Shown here piece by piece: positions 32,612-42,788 of a DNA stretch of 64,000 bases. The DNA is taken from contig JAQBQE010000026.1 of assembly GCA_028287135.1 (NCBI GenBank), positions 1-64,000 on the forward strand, read 5' to 3'. The DNA comes from Myxococcales bacterium. GTDB lineage: Bacteria > Myxococcota_A > Polyangia > Haliangiales > Haliangiaceae. The position numbers and the translations under genes are program-made. Under the pieces are notes generated by a model, which saw nothing but the letters and a program-made list of their open reading frames with translations, did not search any database and was not told where the DNA came from. Numbering within the stretch: position 1 is the stretch's first letter; each line of letters begins with the position of its first letter.

Positions 32612-34183
32612 ATGGCGCCGCCGCCCGACGACAGCATTCCGGAGCCGGTAGCCGACCGGCCCGAGAACGCGACCGGCGAGATCTCGATGCTCCCGCCCGA
32701 GGAGGCGAGCAAGATCGCCGCGGAGATCAAGGCGATCGCCGAGACCCGCGGTGAGGACTCCGAGGTGGTCGAGCTCGTCGAGCCCCAGGCGTCGGGCCGC
32801 TCGCGACGCTCGACGATCCTGCCGCCGATGCCGACGACGATCGGCGCGACGCCCCCCGAGCCTCCGCCGTCCGATGACGAGCTGTCGGCGGACGAGCTGC
32901 GCGACGCCTGGCCGCTGCTCGATCTCGAGGAGCGTAGCGACGGTCTACGGGTCCTGCCGCGCGAGGACGCGGAGGACTTCTTCGTCTCCCTGAGCGCGGC
33001 CGATCAGGCGGCGCTGCTCCTGCACTTCCGCCCGGGGCAGCGCAGGCAATGGATGCGGCTGCTCGAGCCCGACGATGTGGCTGACGTGATCCAGGAAGTC
33101 GACGACCCGGATCAGAAGAAGACCCTGCTCGCGCTCCTCGATGCACCGACGCGCAAGGAAGTGACGGCGCTCCTCGCGTACGCCGAGGACGAGGCCGGCG
33201 GTCTGATGTCCACCCGGTATGCGCGCCTGCGCCCGCAGATGACCGCCGACGAGGCGGTGAGCTTCTTGCGCCGGCAAGCACAGGCCAAGCTCGAGACGAT
33301 CTACGTCGCCTACGTGCTCGATCCCGAGCAGCGGCTGCTGGGTGTGGTGTCGTTCCGCGAGCTGTTCGCAGCGGAGCCCAAGCGGACGGTCGCGGAGCTC
33401 ATGGAGACCGACGTCATCCGCGTCACCGACGAGATGGATCAGGAGGCGGTCTCGCGCGTGTTCGCGGAGCACGATCTCAACGTCGTCCCCGTCGTCGACT
33501 CCGAAGGCCGAATGAAGGGCATCGTGACCGTCGACGACATCGTCGATGTCGTCCAGGAAGAGGCCACGGAGGACGCGCAGAAGTTCGGCGGCATGGATGC
33601 CCTCGAGATGCCGTACCTCCAGTCGTCGCGCATGGACATGATCAAGAAGCGCGGTCGCTGGCTGATCCTGCTCCTGGTCGGCTCGATGCTGACGACCACC
33701 GCGATGGAGTCGTTCGAGGGCCAGATCGCTCGCGTGCCGGTGCTGTCGGTGTTCATCGCGATGATCGTCTCGACCGGTGGCAACTCCGGGTCGCAGGCAT
33801 CGACGCTCGTGATCCGCGCGATGGCGCTCGGCGAGGTCCGCGCGGCGGACTGGTGGTTGATCCTCCGCCGAGAGCTGTTCATCGGCTTCGCGCTCGGCAT
33901 CGTGCTGTTCGCCGTGGCGTTCATCCGCGTCGCGATCTGGGGCTCGTTCGGACGCTATGGCGATCACTACATGCTGATCGCGCTCGCCGTCTCGATCAGC
34001 GTGATCGGTTGCACGACCGCCGGTACCTTCGCCGGTGCGATGCTGCCGTTCGTGCTGCGCAGGCTCGGCGCCGACCCCGCGAGCGCATCAGCGCCGTTCG
34101 TGGCCACGCTCGTGGATGTGAGTGGAATCCTGATCTACTTCGGAATTGCGAACTTGATCTTGGGTCGAGTGTTGCCTCTATAG
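32612..34183 (+). CDS. mgtE: magnesium transporter MgtE
   Basis: A 523-residue Mg2+ channel. After a Pro/Glu-rich N-terminal extension (~85 residues) it has the MgtE N domain (ELRDAWPLLDLEERSDGLRVLP and ADVIQEVDD), two CBS domains (about residues 210-325; LLGVVSFRELFAAEPKRTVAELM and LNVVPVVDSEGRMKGIVTVDDIV), and five membrane helices. The pore helix retains IVSTGGNSGSQASTLVIRAMALGEV, the conserved N-x-G-x-Q-x(2)-T selectivity region. Cytosolic Mg2+ binding to the N and CBS domains gates the pore. The ATG at 32612 is chosen over an upstream TTG. Confidence 0.95.
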   Translation: MAPPPDDSIPEPVADRPENATGEISMLPPEEASKIAAEIKAIAETRGEDSEVVELVEPQASGRSRRSTILPPMPTTIGATPPEPPPSDDELSADELRDAWPLLDLEERSDGLRVLPREDAEDFFVSLSAADQAALLLHFRPGQRRQWMRLLEPDDVADVIQEVDDPDQKKTLLALLDAPTRKEVTALLAYAEDEAGGLMSTRYARLRPQMTADEAVSFLRRQAQAKLETIYVAYVLDPEQRLLGVVSFRELFAAEPKRTVAELMETDVIRVTDEMDQEAVSRVFAEHDLNVVPVVDSEGRMKGIVTVDDIVDVVQEEATEDAQKFGGMDALEMPYLQSSRMDMIKKRGRWLILLLVGSMLTTTAMESFEGQIARVPVLSVFIAMIVSTGGNSGSQASTLVIRAMALGEVRAADWWLILRRELFIGFALGIVLFAVAFIRVAIWGSFGRYGDHYMLIALAVSISVIGCTTAGTFAGAMLPFVLRRLGADPASASAPFVATLVDVSGILIYFGIANLILGRVLPL

Positions 34184-34184
34184 T
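34179..34184 (+). promoter_or_regulatory. leaderless-type -10 (TATAGT)
   Basis: TATAGT ends 6 nt before the GTG start at 34191 and overlaps the mgtE stop codon. A TTGATC at 34154-34159 could act as a loosely spaced -35. Confidence 0.5.
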
Positions 34185-34190
34185 GGCGCG

Positions 34191-35078
34191 GTGTTCGCCA
34201 CCAAGGTCTATCACTACCGAGATCCGGCGGCGGTCATCCTCGGGCTCAAGGAGCTCCGCAAGCAGGGCCTGACCCCGCGCGGCCTCCTGTTCGTCGCACT
34301 CGACCCGCGCGGCGAGACCAACATCGCGGTCCCCGAGGATCTCGATGCGGTCGCGAGCATCCGGGTCGGCGACAAGCTGTCCCTGGTCTCTCCGTTCGAG
34401 GGCCGGTTCTTCCACTTCGATGCCGTCCACCGGCTCCCCGGTGACACCGTGCTGTGGAACGGCGATCGCCGGCTCGGCGATACCGGCAGTGCACCCGAGG
34501 TCGCGTGCGCGATCTCGGAGTGGCTGAAGGGCAGCTCGGCGAAGAACGTGTTCCTCGGCTGTACGCCCCACGTCCCCGGATCGTGGTGGGCGGTCGATCA
34601 CCTGTCGGCGGTCACCGAGCTCCATGCGCTCGGCTTCCTCGACTGCGTGGTGACCTCGAACGGGATCCTCGCCCGCAAGATCGACAGCACGAAGCTCTAT
34701 CACCTCGAGTTCCAGGCGCTCGCTCAGCACGGCAGCCCGACCGAGGGCTGGACCGAGGTGTTCAGCTCCGAGCTCGGCAACATCCTGCTCGTCGAGCGCC
34801 GCGTGCTGCAGTACCGGCTCGTGATCACGTGCGAGCGCGGCCTCGTGGAGATCGACGTCAGTCACCTGCCCGAGCTCGTGATCGAGACCGCGCGGGTCCC
34901 CATGCGCTCGGGGTTTGGCGTCGTTGGTCGGATCGACAACGGCGCATTCGCCGTCACGTCGGGCACGGTCGAGCCGTGGGGGCTGACCAACATGAGCCCG
35001 GCGATGCTCGTGGGCTCACCGACGGAGAGCCTGCTCGAGCTGCCGAAGACGCTGCGCGCGATGCCCCTCGACGACTGA
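34191..35078 (+). CDS. conserved-looking protein of unknown function
   Basis: A 295-residue protein from a GTG start. It has no signal peptide and no membrane helix. It is rich in alternating hydrophobic and charged stretches, e.g. GLLFVALDPRGETNIAVPEDLDAVASIRVGDKLSLVSPFEG, PEVACAISEWLKGSSAKNVFLGCTPHVPGSWWAVDHLS, and KLYHLEFQALAQHGSPTEGW. I do not recognise the family. It lies 7 nt after mgtE but has its own TATAGT hexamer placed for a leaderless transcript. No cofactor motif is evident. Confidence 0.75.
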   Translation: MFATKVYHYRDPAAVILGLKELRKQGLTPRGLLFVALDPRGETNIAVPEDLDAVASIRVGDKLSLVSPFEGRFFHFDAVHRLPGDTVLWNGDRRLGDTGSAPEVACAISEWLKGSSAKNVFLGCTPHVPGSWWAVDHLSAVTELHALGFLDCVVTSNGILARKIDSTKLYHLEFQALAQHGSPTEGWTEVFSSELGNILLVERRVLQYRLVITCERGLVEIDVSHLPELVIETARVPMRSGFGVVGRIDNGAFAVTSGTVEPWGLTNMSPAMLVGSPTESLLELPKTLRAMPLDD

Positions 35079-35098
35079 GACAAATGCCACTCACGTAG

Positions 35099-35445
35099 CG
35101 TGCACGTGCCACGTGTCACGTGCTCGTACACGTACACGGCGGGTAACCGCCGGTCGGCTCGGCCGATAGGTGCCGAATGCCCGACACGAAAAGCTCACCG
35201 TCCATGTGCCGCTGAACATCGCGGCAGCTGCCCGGACAACCAGCGACGCCGACCGAAGCAACCGCTACGCAATCGCGCGTGGCGAGGACATGGAATGCGG
35301 CGCGATCATCGATGTGTCAGACGGATCGGCGCGGTGCCAGAGGCCGAGCTCGTTGCCGCCAAGCAGCTCCTGGTCCGCGTGGTAGGCATGCTGTGCAAGC
35401 TGTGCCGGTGACCGTGGAGGTGCACGTGCACGTGGCACGTGCACG
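35099..35445. mobile_element. inverted-repeat-bounded cassette with a broken four-helix-bundle gene
   Basis: CGTGCACGTGCCACGTG at 35099-35115 is repeated as its exact reverse complement at 35429-35445, giving 17-bp terminal inverted repeats 347 bp apart. Each end carries three CACGTG hexamers (35103, 35110, 35117; 35423, 35429, 35436). Inside lies only a damaged four-helix-bundle gene (35170-35411). No transposase is present, so if mobile it is non-autonomous. It may be a relic of an IVS-like or MITE-like unit. Confidence 0.45.
35170..35411 (+). pseudogene. four-helix-bundle (23S rRNA IVS-type) protein remnant, frameshifted
   Basis: In one frame the DNA reads VPLNIAAAARTTSDADRSNRYAIARGEDMECGAIIDV, which matches the N-I-A-E-G-x-G-R-x-S and C-G-A-L-L-D/V core of the small four-helix-bundle family also found as 23S rRNA intervening-sequence proteins. 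From about 35316 the homology moves to the next frame, RRIGAVPEAELVAAKQLLVRVVGMLCKLCR, ending at the stop at 35409-35411. One lost base (DV to DVL-type junction) explains this. The first helix of the family, about 35-40 residues, is missing, so the gene is both truncated and frameshifted. Confidence 0.65.
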
Positions 35446-35458
35446 TCCAGCATTCGGA

Positions 35459-35671
35459 CTAGGGCGAGCCGTACATGCCGGTCAGGATCAGCAGTCCGAA
35501 CCCGAGCAGCATCACGGCGGTCAGCGGCCATAGCCCGACCGCGACCGCGAGGCCCTCGTACAGCTTCTGTGCGATCTCGCTGCGCGGAGCCGGTGGTGAC
35601 GGCGGCGGCGCCATCAGCTGACCCTTCGAGCGAACGACGCGTGCCTGTGGAAGGGAGTCAAAGGTCAGCAT
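35459..35671 (-). CDS. small single-span membrane protein
   Basis: A 70-residue protein with one membrane helix near the C-terminus (about residues 45-66, LAVAVGLWPLTAVMLLGFGLLILTGMYG). A short Pro-rich cytoplasmic stretch precedes it (MAPPPSPPAPRSE). The ATG at 35671 is chosen because GGAGGAG lies 5 nt upstream, one of the few strong Shine-Dalgarno sites in the window. It is divergent from the carboxypeptidase gene. Function unknown. Confidence 0.65.
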   Translation of the reverse strand: MLTFDSLPQARVVRSKGQLMAPPPSPPAPRSEIAQKLYEGLAVAVGLWPLTAVMLLGFGLLILTGMYGSP

Positions 35672-35732
35672 GGAGGCTCCTCCAGTATGGATTGAGAGTT
35701 GAACGGTGCCAGCAGCTCGTTTGTTCACGGTG

Positions 35733-35738
35733 TAACGT
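35733..35738 (+). promoter_or_regulatory. leaderless-type -10 (TAACGT)
   Basis: TAACGT ends 9 nt before the ATG of the carboxypeptidase at 35748. Confidence 0.35.
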
Positions 35739-35747
35739 CCGTCACCC

Positions 35748-37466
35748 ATGCCGCCCGCCCCTGCCGACCTGTCCCTGGGGTTCCGTCGCGCCTACCTCGA
35801 CCACGAGCGCCTGACCGCCCAGCTGCGGGCCTGGGTCGAGGCCTACCCCGACCTGTGCCGGCTGAGCTCGATCGCTCGTACTCCCGAGGGCCGCGACGTC
35901 TGGCTCCTGACGATCGGCCCCGAGCCGACCCGGATCCGTCCCGCGGTCTGGGTCGACGGCAACATGCATGCGGCCGAGCTCGCCGGCTCGAGCTGCGCGC
36001 TCGCGATCGCCGAGGACGTGATCCGGCTCCATGTCGAACCGACGGCGAGCGACCTCCCGGATCCGATCGCGGCGCGGCTGCGCGACGTCCTGTTCTATGT
36101 CGTGCCCCGGATCTCGCCCGACGGCGCCGAGCACGTCCTGCGCAGTGGTCGCTCGCTGCGCAGCGTCCCCCGTGACGAACGCGTCGAGCGTGGCAAGCCG
36201 CGCTGGCTCGTCGGCGACATCGACGGTGACGGGATCGCGCTCGCGATGCGCGTGCGTGATCCAGGTGGCGAGCTGGTCGAGGCCGCCGAGTTCCCAGGCC
36301 TGCTCGTCGAACGGACGATCGAGGACGAGGGGCCGTACTACAAGGTGTTCCCCGAGGGCACGATCGAGCACTTCGACGGCAAGCACATCCCGTCACCGAA
36401 CTTCCTCGGCGATAACCCGATCGATCTCAACCGGAACTTCCCGTGGTCGTGGGCGCCCTCTCACGAGCAGATCGGTGCCGGTGCGTTCGCGACCAGCGAG
36501 CCCGAGGCGCGCGGCATCGTCGAGTTCGCGACCGCGCATCCGGAGATCTTCGCGTGGCTCGACTTCCACACGTTCGGCGGCGTGCTGATCCGACCGCTCG
36601 GTCACGCGCCCGACTCGAAGATGGATCAGGAGGACCTCGCGGTGTTCCGTCAGGTCGAGGCGTGGATGACCGAGCACACCGGCTATCCGACGGTGTCGGG
36701 CCACGAGGAGTTCCTCTACGAGCCCGACAAGCCGCTGCGCGGTGACCTGACCGACTACGCGTACAACCAGCGCGGCGCGATCGCGTACGTCATCGAGCTG
36801 TGGGATCTGTTCAAGCGGCTCGGCATGGAGCGCCCGCCGAAGTTCGCGCAGTACTACGAGCGGGTGTCGCGCGCCGATGTCATCAAGCTCGCGTGGTGGG
36901 ATCGCGACGAGAACGACGGCCGCTCGTTCCCGCCATGGCGACCGTTCGATCACCCTCAGCTCGGCAAGGTCGAGATCGGTGGCATCGATCCGCGCGTCGG
37001 GATCTGGAACCCGCCGCTGCACGAGCTCCCTGCGATGTGCGCCACCCAGGCGCAGGTGTTCCTCCGCGTCGCCGCTCTCGCGCCGCACCTCCACATCGGC
37101 CGGATCCAGCGCCACGAGCTCACGGGTGGCCTGACGCGGGTCGAGGTCGAGGTGGTCAACGACGGCTATCTCGGCACCTACGGCATCCCGTCCGCGAAGA
37201 AGCTCGAGTTTAACGAGCCGCTGTACGCGACGGCGACCGCCGAGGGCTGCGAGCTCGTCGATCGCAGTGAGCTGCACCAGGTGCTCGGGCACCTCGACGG
37301 CTGGGGCCACGGTCTGCACACCGGGCAGAATCTTCCGGCCTATCCCGGTACGCGCGGGACCACCCACGCCGCATGGGCGAGCTACCTGGTGCGCGGCACG
37401 GGCGTGCTCAAGCTCAAGATCGGTTCGTGCCGTGCGGGCTTCGTGACCCCGACGATCACGATCTGA
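35748..37466 (+). CDS. M14-family zinc carboxypeptidase
   Basis: A 572-residue enzyme that should remove C-terminal residues from peptides. The zinc site is H74/E77 in GNMHAAELAG plus a later His in LDFHTFGG (about 273). Substrate-binding DLNRNFP is near residue 227, and the catalytic Glu is in AYVIELWDLF (about 349). A C-terminal domain of ~170 residues follows (RIQRHELTGGLTRVEVEVVNDGYLGTYGIPSAKKLEF), a beta-sandwich typical of M14-like proteins in this size range. No signal peptide is visible, so it may be cytoplasmic. The gene stands alone; apaH starts 64 nt after it. Confidence 0.9.
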   Translation: MPPAPADLSLGFRRAYLDHERLTAQLRAWVEAYPDLCRLSSIARTPEGRDVWLLTIGPEPTRIRPAVWVDGNMHAAELAGSSCALAIAEDVIRLHVEPTASDLPDPIAARLRDVLFYVVPRISPDGAEHVLRSGRSLRSVPRDERVERGKPRWLVGDIDGDGIALAMRVRDPGGELVEAAEFPGLLVERTIEDEGPYYKVFPEGTIEHFDGKHIPSPNFLGDNPIDLNRNFPWSWAPSHEQIGAGAFATSEPEARGIVEFATAHPEIFAWLDFHTFGGVLIRPLGHAPDSKMDQEDLAVFRQVEAWMTEHTGYPTVSGHEEFLYEPDKPLRGDLTDYAYNQRGAIAYVIELWDLFKRLGMERPPKFAQYYERVSRADVIKLAWWDRDENDGRSFPPWRPFDHPQLGKVEIGGIDPRVGIWNPPLHELPAMCATQAQVFLRVAALAPHLHIGRIQRHELTGGLTRVEVEVVNDGYLGTYGIPSAKKLEFNEPLYATATAEGCELVDRSELHQVLGHLDGWGHGLHTGQNLPAYPGTRGTTHAAWASYLVRGTGVLKLKIGSCRAGFVTPTITI

Positions 37467-37530
37467 CCGTCGCTGCGCGCCCCGCCCGGGTGCGATGTTT
37501 CCCTTCCAGCCTCGCGTGGTAGGAAGGGAC

Positions 37531-38343
37531 GTGGCTCGGTATGCGATCGGCGATGTCCAGGGCTGCATGGCGAGCCTCGAGCGGCTGCTCGGCCTGATCG
37601 ACTTCTCGCCGGCCCGCGATCAGATCTGGCTGGTCGGAGACCTCGTGAACCGCGGCCCGCGCTCGCTCGACGTCCTGCGCTGGGCCCACGGCATGGGCAC
37701 GACCGTGACCTGCGTCCTCGGCAACCACGACCTCCACCTCCTGGCGCGCGCAGCCGGCGCTGCCGGCGAGAAGAAGCGCGACACGCTCGACGAGGTGCTC
37801 GCGGCGCCCGATTCCGACCGCCTGCTCGACTGGCTCCGGCACCGGCCGCTGTTCCATCACGATGCAGCGTTCGGCATGGTCCACGCGGGTCTGCACCCGC
37901 AGTGGACGGTGGCCGATGCGCGCGCCCGTGCCGCCGAGATCGAGCACGAGCTGCGCGGGCCGGGCTGGCGCGCGTTCCTGGCACAGACCCTCAACGGTTC
38001 GATCCCGCGCTGGGATCCACGGCTCGGTGGCGGTGATCGGTGGCGCGCGATCCTCGCCTACCTCGTCCGCGTGCGGACGTGCCGGCCCGACGGTCGCATC
38101 GAGCCCGACTTCGACGGGCCACCGTCGCAGGCACCGCCCGGATGCGTGCCGTGGTTCGCGATGCCGGATCCCGCGTGGGCGACGCACACCATCGTGTTCG
38201 GCCACTGGGCCGCGCTCGGCCTCGACATCGGAGCGCGTCACCTCGGCATCGACACCGGATGCGTGTGGGGCAAGTCCCTGTCCGCGATCCGCCTCGACGA
38301 CCGCAGCGTGTTCCAGGTCAAGGCCGTCGAAGCCGCGAGCTAG
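37531..38343 (+). CDS. apaH: bis(5'-nucleosyl)-tetraphosphatase, symmetrical
   Basis: A 270-residue metallophosphatase that splits Ap4A into two ADP. Motifs are GDVQGC, LVGDLVNRGPRSLDVLRW, CVLGNHDLHLLA, and at the C-terminus FGHWAALG and GIDTGCVWGKSLSAIRLDD. The Q in GDVQG is a common variant in the ApaH subfamily. I chose GTG 37531 because AGGAAGGGA lies just upstream and ARYAIGDVQG is the family N-terminus. The stop codon overlaps the stop of the convergent lipoprotein gene in the 4-bp palindrome CTAG (38340-38343). Confidence 0.93.
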   Translation: MARYAIGDVQGCMASLERLLGLIDFSPARDQIWLVGDLVNRGPRSLDVLRWAHGMGTTVTCVLGNHDLHLLARAAGAAGEKKRDTLDEVLAAPDSDRLLDWLRHRPLFHHDAAFGMVHAGLHPQWTVADARARAAEIEHELRGPGWRAFLAQTLNGSIPRWDPRLGGGDRWRAILAYLVRVRTCRPDGRIEPDFDGPPSQAPPGCVPWFAMPDPAWATHTIVFGHWAALGLDIGARHLGIDTGCVWGKSLSAIRLDDRSVFQVKAVEAAS

Positions 38344-39563
38344 TCGCAGAGCCCGACGCCGCCGCCGGCGATCTGCGGCTGCTTGATGCGCACCGTCGCC
38401 GTCGTGGCGCATCCCGTGGGCATGATGTTCTCGGGCTGGATCCCGACGACGATCGTCTGCCGTCGCTGCGGATTCGTCGGATCAGCGACCGAGATCAAGA
38501 GGTGGGTCGTCTGCGGCACCACGAGGGGCTGTACGCTCGCCTCGATCTTGATCGTGCACGTCGACTCATTGGCCCTGGCGACGAAGTACCGAAATTCGTC
38601 GGTCATGCCCATCGCCGGAGCCTCGATCATCGGATCGAGACATCCGGTCGGCAGCCCGATGGTGAACTGGAACGGATTGGTGCACATCGCGCCGATGCCG
38701 GGCGTGATGTCCCTGACCGGGATGAAGACCTCGAGGTGATCGTCGGACCGATCCGCCGCGCACGCCTCGAAGGTATGGAGGTCACCCTCGGCGTCACAGC
38801 CGCCGGAGGAGTTGGTGCAGAACTGCTGCGGATAGCAGAGGTCCTGCGAGCACGTCTTCCGATTGCCGTTCGCAGCGGTCCCGCTCACGCACCGTCCGAC
38901 ATCGCAGCTGTCCGTGACACACAGCTCGACATCCCGACCGGTGCACGGCACCTCGCTGTCCGGTTCGCAGTAGTTGAGATCGTCGCAGTCCGCGGTCTCG
39001 GGCGAGTCATCACAATCACGATCGTCTCCGCGCACCACCGCGTAGGTGCTCGGTCCCTTGCCCTCCTCGCGGATCCGCGTCCACCGCACGCAGTCGGTGG
39101 CGTCCGCATCCACGGAGCCCCACCGCTCGACGTCCTCGGAAGCGATCGGGGTCAACGTCAGGTCGTAGACATACCTGCCGTCGTCGCGCAGCTCGAGGCC
39201 ATCGACCTCCGCGATGCCGACGGCCTGGTCACCGAGGTAGGCGAGCGCGAGCACATACGTCGGCTCGGCATTCTCGGGATCGGGATCGAGGTAGTACGTG
39301 AGCGACATGCCGCGCTCGAGCCCGTGCTGGTTGTCGCTCGTCACATAGCGCCGCTTGGCCACCTTGTCGCGGCCGCTCGGCGTGACCTGCTGGAACGGAT
39401 GTTCGGGCGTGAACGGGACGCTGGTGCCGACCGCCGTTCCGAAGAAGAACTCGACGCGATCGAACTCGACCCCCTGCGCGGTGCCGGCGACCTCGAGGTA
39501 CGTGCCGTTGCGGGCGTCGCAAGCGACCATGCAGAACAGCAGCACGAGGACGGCGCGTCGCAT
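38340..39563 (-). CDS. Cys- and Asp-rich lipoprotein
   Basis: A 407-residue lipoprotein: signal MRRAVLVLLFCMVAC with lipobox MVAC (Cys15). The mature part begins with a beta-sandwich-like stretch (GVEFDRVEFFFGTAVG), then an Asp/Cys-rich region (VRGDDRDCDDSPETADCDDLNYC) that may bind calcium, then a Cys-rich segment (CSQDLCYPQQFCTNSSGGC). It lies 8 nt after a Ser/Thr kinase gene on the same strand, so the two form an operon. It is probably an outer-membrane or periplasmic protein. Function unknown. Confidence 0.8.
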   Translation of the reverse strand: MRRAVLVLLFCMVACDARNGTYLEVAGTAQGVEFDRVEFFFGTAVGTSVPFTPEHPFQQVTPSGRDKVAKRRYVTSDNQHGLERGMSLTYYLDPDPENAEPTYVLALAYLGDQAVGIAEVDGLELRDDGRYVYDLTLTPIASEDVERWGSVDADATDCVRWTRIREEGKGPSTYAVVRGDDRDCDDSPETADCDDLNYCEPDSEVPCTGRDVELCVTDSCDVGRCVSGTAANGNRKTCSQDLCYPQQFCTNSSGGCDAEGDLHTFEACAADRSDDHLEVFIPVRDITPGIGAMCTNPFQFTIGLPTGCLDPMIEAPAMGMTDEFRYFVARANESTCTIKIEASVQPLVVPQTTHLLISVADPTNPQRRQTIVVGIQPENIMPTGCATTATVRIKQPQIAGGGVGLCD

Positions 39564-39571
39564 CGGTTCGA

Positions 39572-40699
39572 TTATTTCTTCTTGTCGGGCGGGACCGGCG
39601 GCGGCGTCGGCTGGCGCTTGATGTTCGGAGTCGTCAGCTGCTGGCTGGTCGCGCGCTGCGTGAGCTCGACCGGCTCGACGCCGATGTCGGCGGTCGAGAA
39701 CTCGATGTCTCGCGAGTTGCCGGCCGCGCGCTCGGTCGTCGACAGGTTGTCGTCCTCGTCGTCCTTGAGCTGCTTGCGTGCGGCCGACACCGCCTGCCCG
39801 AGCGCGGTGGCGGCGTTGACGCCGACTGCCTGCTTCATCACCTGACCGAGGGCATGCGCGAACTCGTCGGCACTGCCGTAGCGGTTGGCGGGATCGGCCG
39901 CGAGCGCCATGTCGAGCACCGCGATCAGCGCGGCCGGGACATCGTTGCGGCGATCCGAGATCGCGGGGACCGCGCAGGTCCGGATCTTCTTGAAGATCTC
40001 GACGTCGGTCTTGCCGTCGAACAGCCGCTCGCCAGTCAGCGTCTCCCACAGGATGTTGCCGACGCCGAACAGATCCGACTGCACCGAGTTCGGCTTGCCG
40101 AAGGCGACCTCGGGGGCGAGGTACGACAGCTTGCCCTTCACGGTGCCCGGCGCGGTCATGCTCGCCATCCGGTCACGTGCCTTGGCGAGCCCGAAGTCCG
40201 ACAGCTTGACGACGCCGTTGATGCCGAGCAGCACGTTGTGCGGGGAGATGTCGCGATGGATCACCGGCGCTGGCGTGCCATCGGCGCTGACGCGGTCGTG
40301 TGCGGCGCCCAGCCCGCGCAGCGTACCGATCCCGACGGCCACCGCGAGCGGCCACGGCACGAGCTTCTGCTGATCGCGATAGCTCTTGATGAAGCCACCG
40401 AGGTCGATGCCGTCGACCCACTCCATGATCAGGAAGTACGAGCCGGCCTCGGCACAGAAGTCGTGGACCTGGACGATGTTCGGATGCGCGAGCTCGGAGC
40501 CGACCCGCGCCTCCTCGACGAACATGTCGACGTAGTTCTTGAGCGCCCGGAACTCGGGCCGGATGTGCTTGACCGCGACGGAGCGCTGGAACCCAGCCGC
40601 ACCGCGGATGAAGCCCTTGTAGACCGTCGCCATGCCGCCCTCACCGGCGATCGAAACGAGCTGGTACTTGCCGTCGATCGTCTGGCCGCTGAGATCCAC
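39572..40699 (-). CDS. soluble Ser/Thr protein kinase
   Basis: A 375-residue Hanks kinase starting at GTG. The glycine loop is GEGGMATVYKG (19-29), catalytic Lys44, HRDISPHN at 148-155, DFG at 168-170, and GKLSYLAPE. The kinase core fills residues 10-285. The tail is Ser/Thr/Gln-rich and ends PTPPPVPPDKKK. It has no membrane helix, unlike the other two membrane kinases in the window. TAGACT ends 6 nt before the GTG. It is followed 8 nt later by the Cys/Asp-rich lipoprotein gene. Confidence 0.93.
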   Translation of the reverse strand: MDLSGQTIDGKYQLVSIAGEGGMATVYKGFIRGAAGFQRSVAVKHIRPEFRALKNYVDMFVEEARVGSELAHPNIVQVHDFCAEAGSYFLIMEWVDGIDLGGFIKSYRDQQKLVPWPLAVAVGIGTLRGLGAAHDRVSADGTPAPVIHRDISPHNVLLGINGVVKLSDFGLAKARDRMASMTAPGTVKGKLSYLAPEVAFGKPNSVQSDLFGVGNILWETLTGERLFDGKTDVEIFKKIRTCAVPAISDRRNDVPAALIAVLDMALAADPANRYGSADEFAHALGQVMKQAVGVNAATALGQAVSAARKQLKDDEDDNLSTTERAAGNSRDIEFSTADIGVEPVELTQRATSQQLTTPNIKRQPTPPPVPPDKKK

Positions 40700-40705
40700 G
40701 GTACC

Positions 40706-40711
40706 AGTCTA
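40706..40711 (-). promoter_or_regulatory. leaderless-type -10 (TAGACT)
   Basis: TAGACT ends exactly 6 nt before the GTG start of the kinase at 40699. Confidence 0.45.
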
Positions 40712-40719
40712 CAACAAGC

Positions 40720-42735
<2,016 letters not shown>

Positions 42736-42775
42736 GACGGGTGCGCTAGATAGCACGGCCACGCCCCCACGGGAG

Positions 42776-42781
42776 TAGAGT
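42776..42781 (+). promoter_or_regulatory. leaderless-type -10 (TAGAGT)
   Basis: TAGAGT ends 7 nt before the ATG at 42789, in the 53-bp gap that divides this gene from the divergent ABC-F gene. Confidence 0.45.
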
Positions 42782-42788
42782 CGGGACC

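Noticed and set aside
39564..40049. N-terminal extension of the Cys/Asp-rich lipoprotein
   Set aside because: The signal peptide begins at 39563; the extension is a shadow of the kinase gene.
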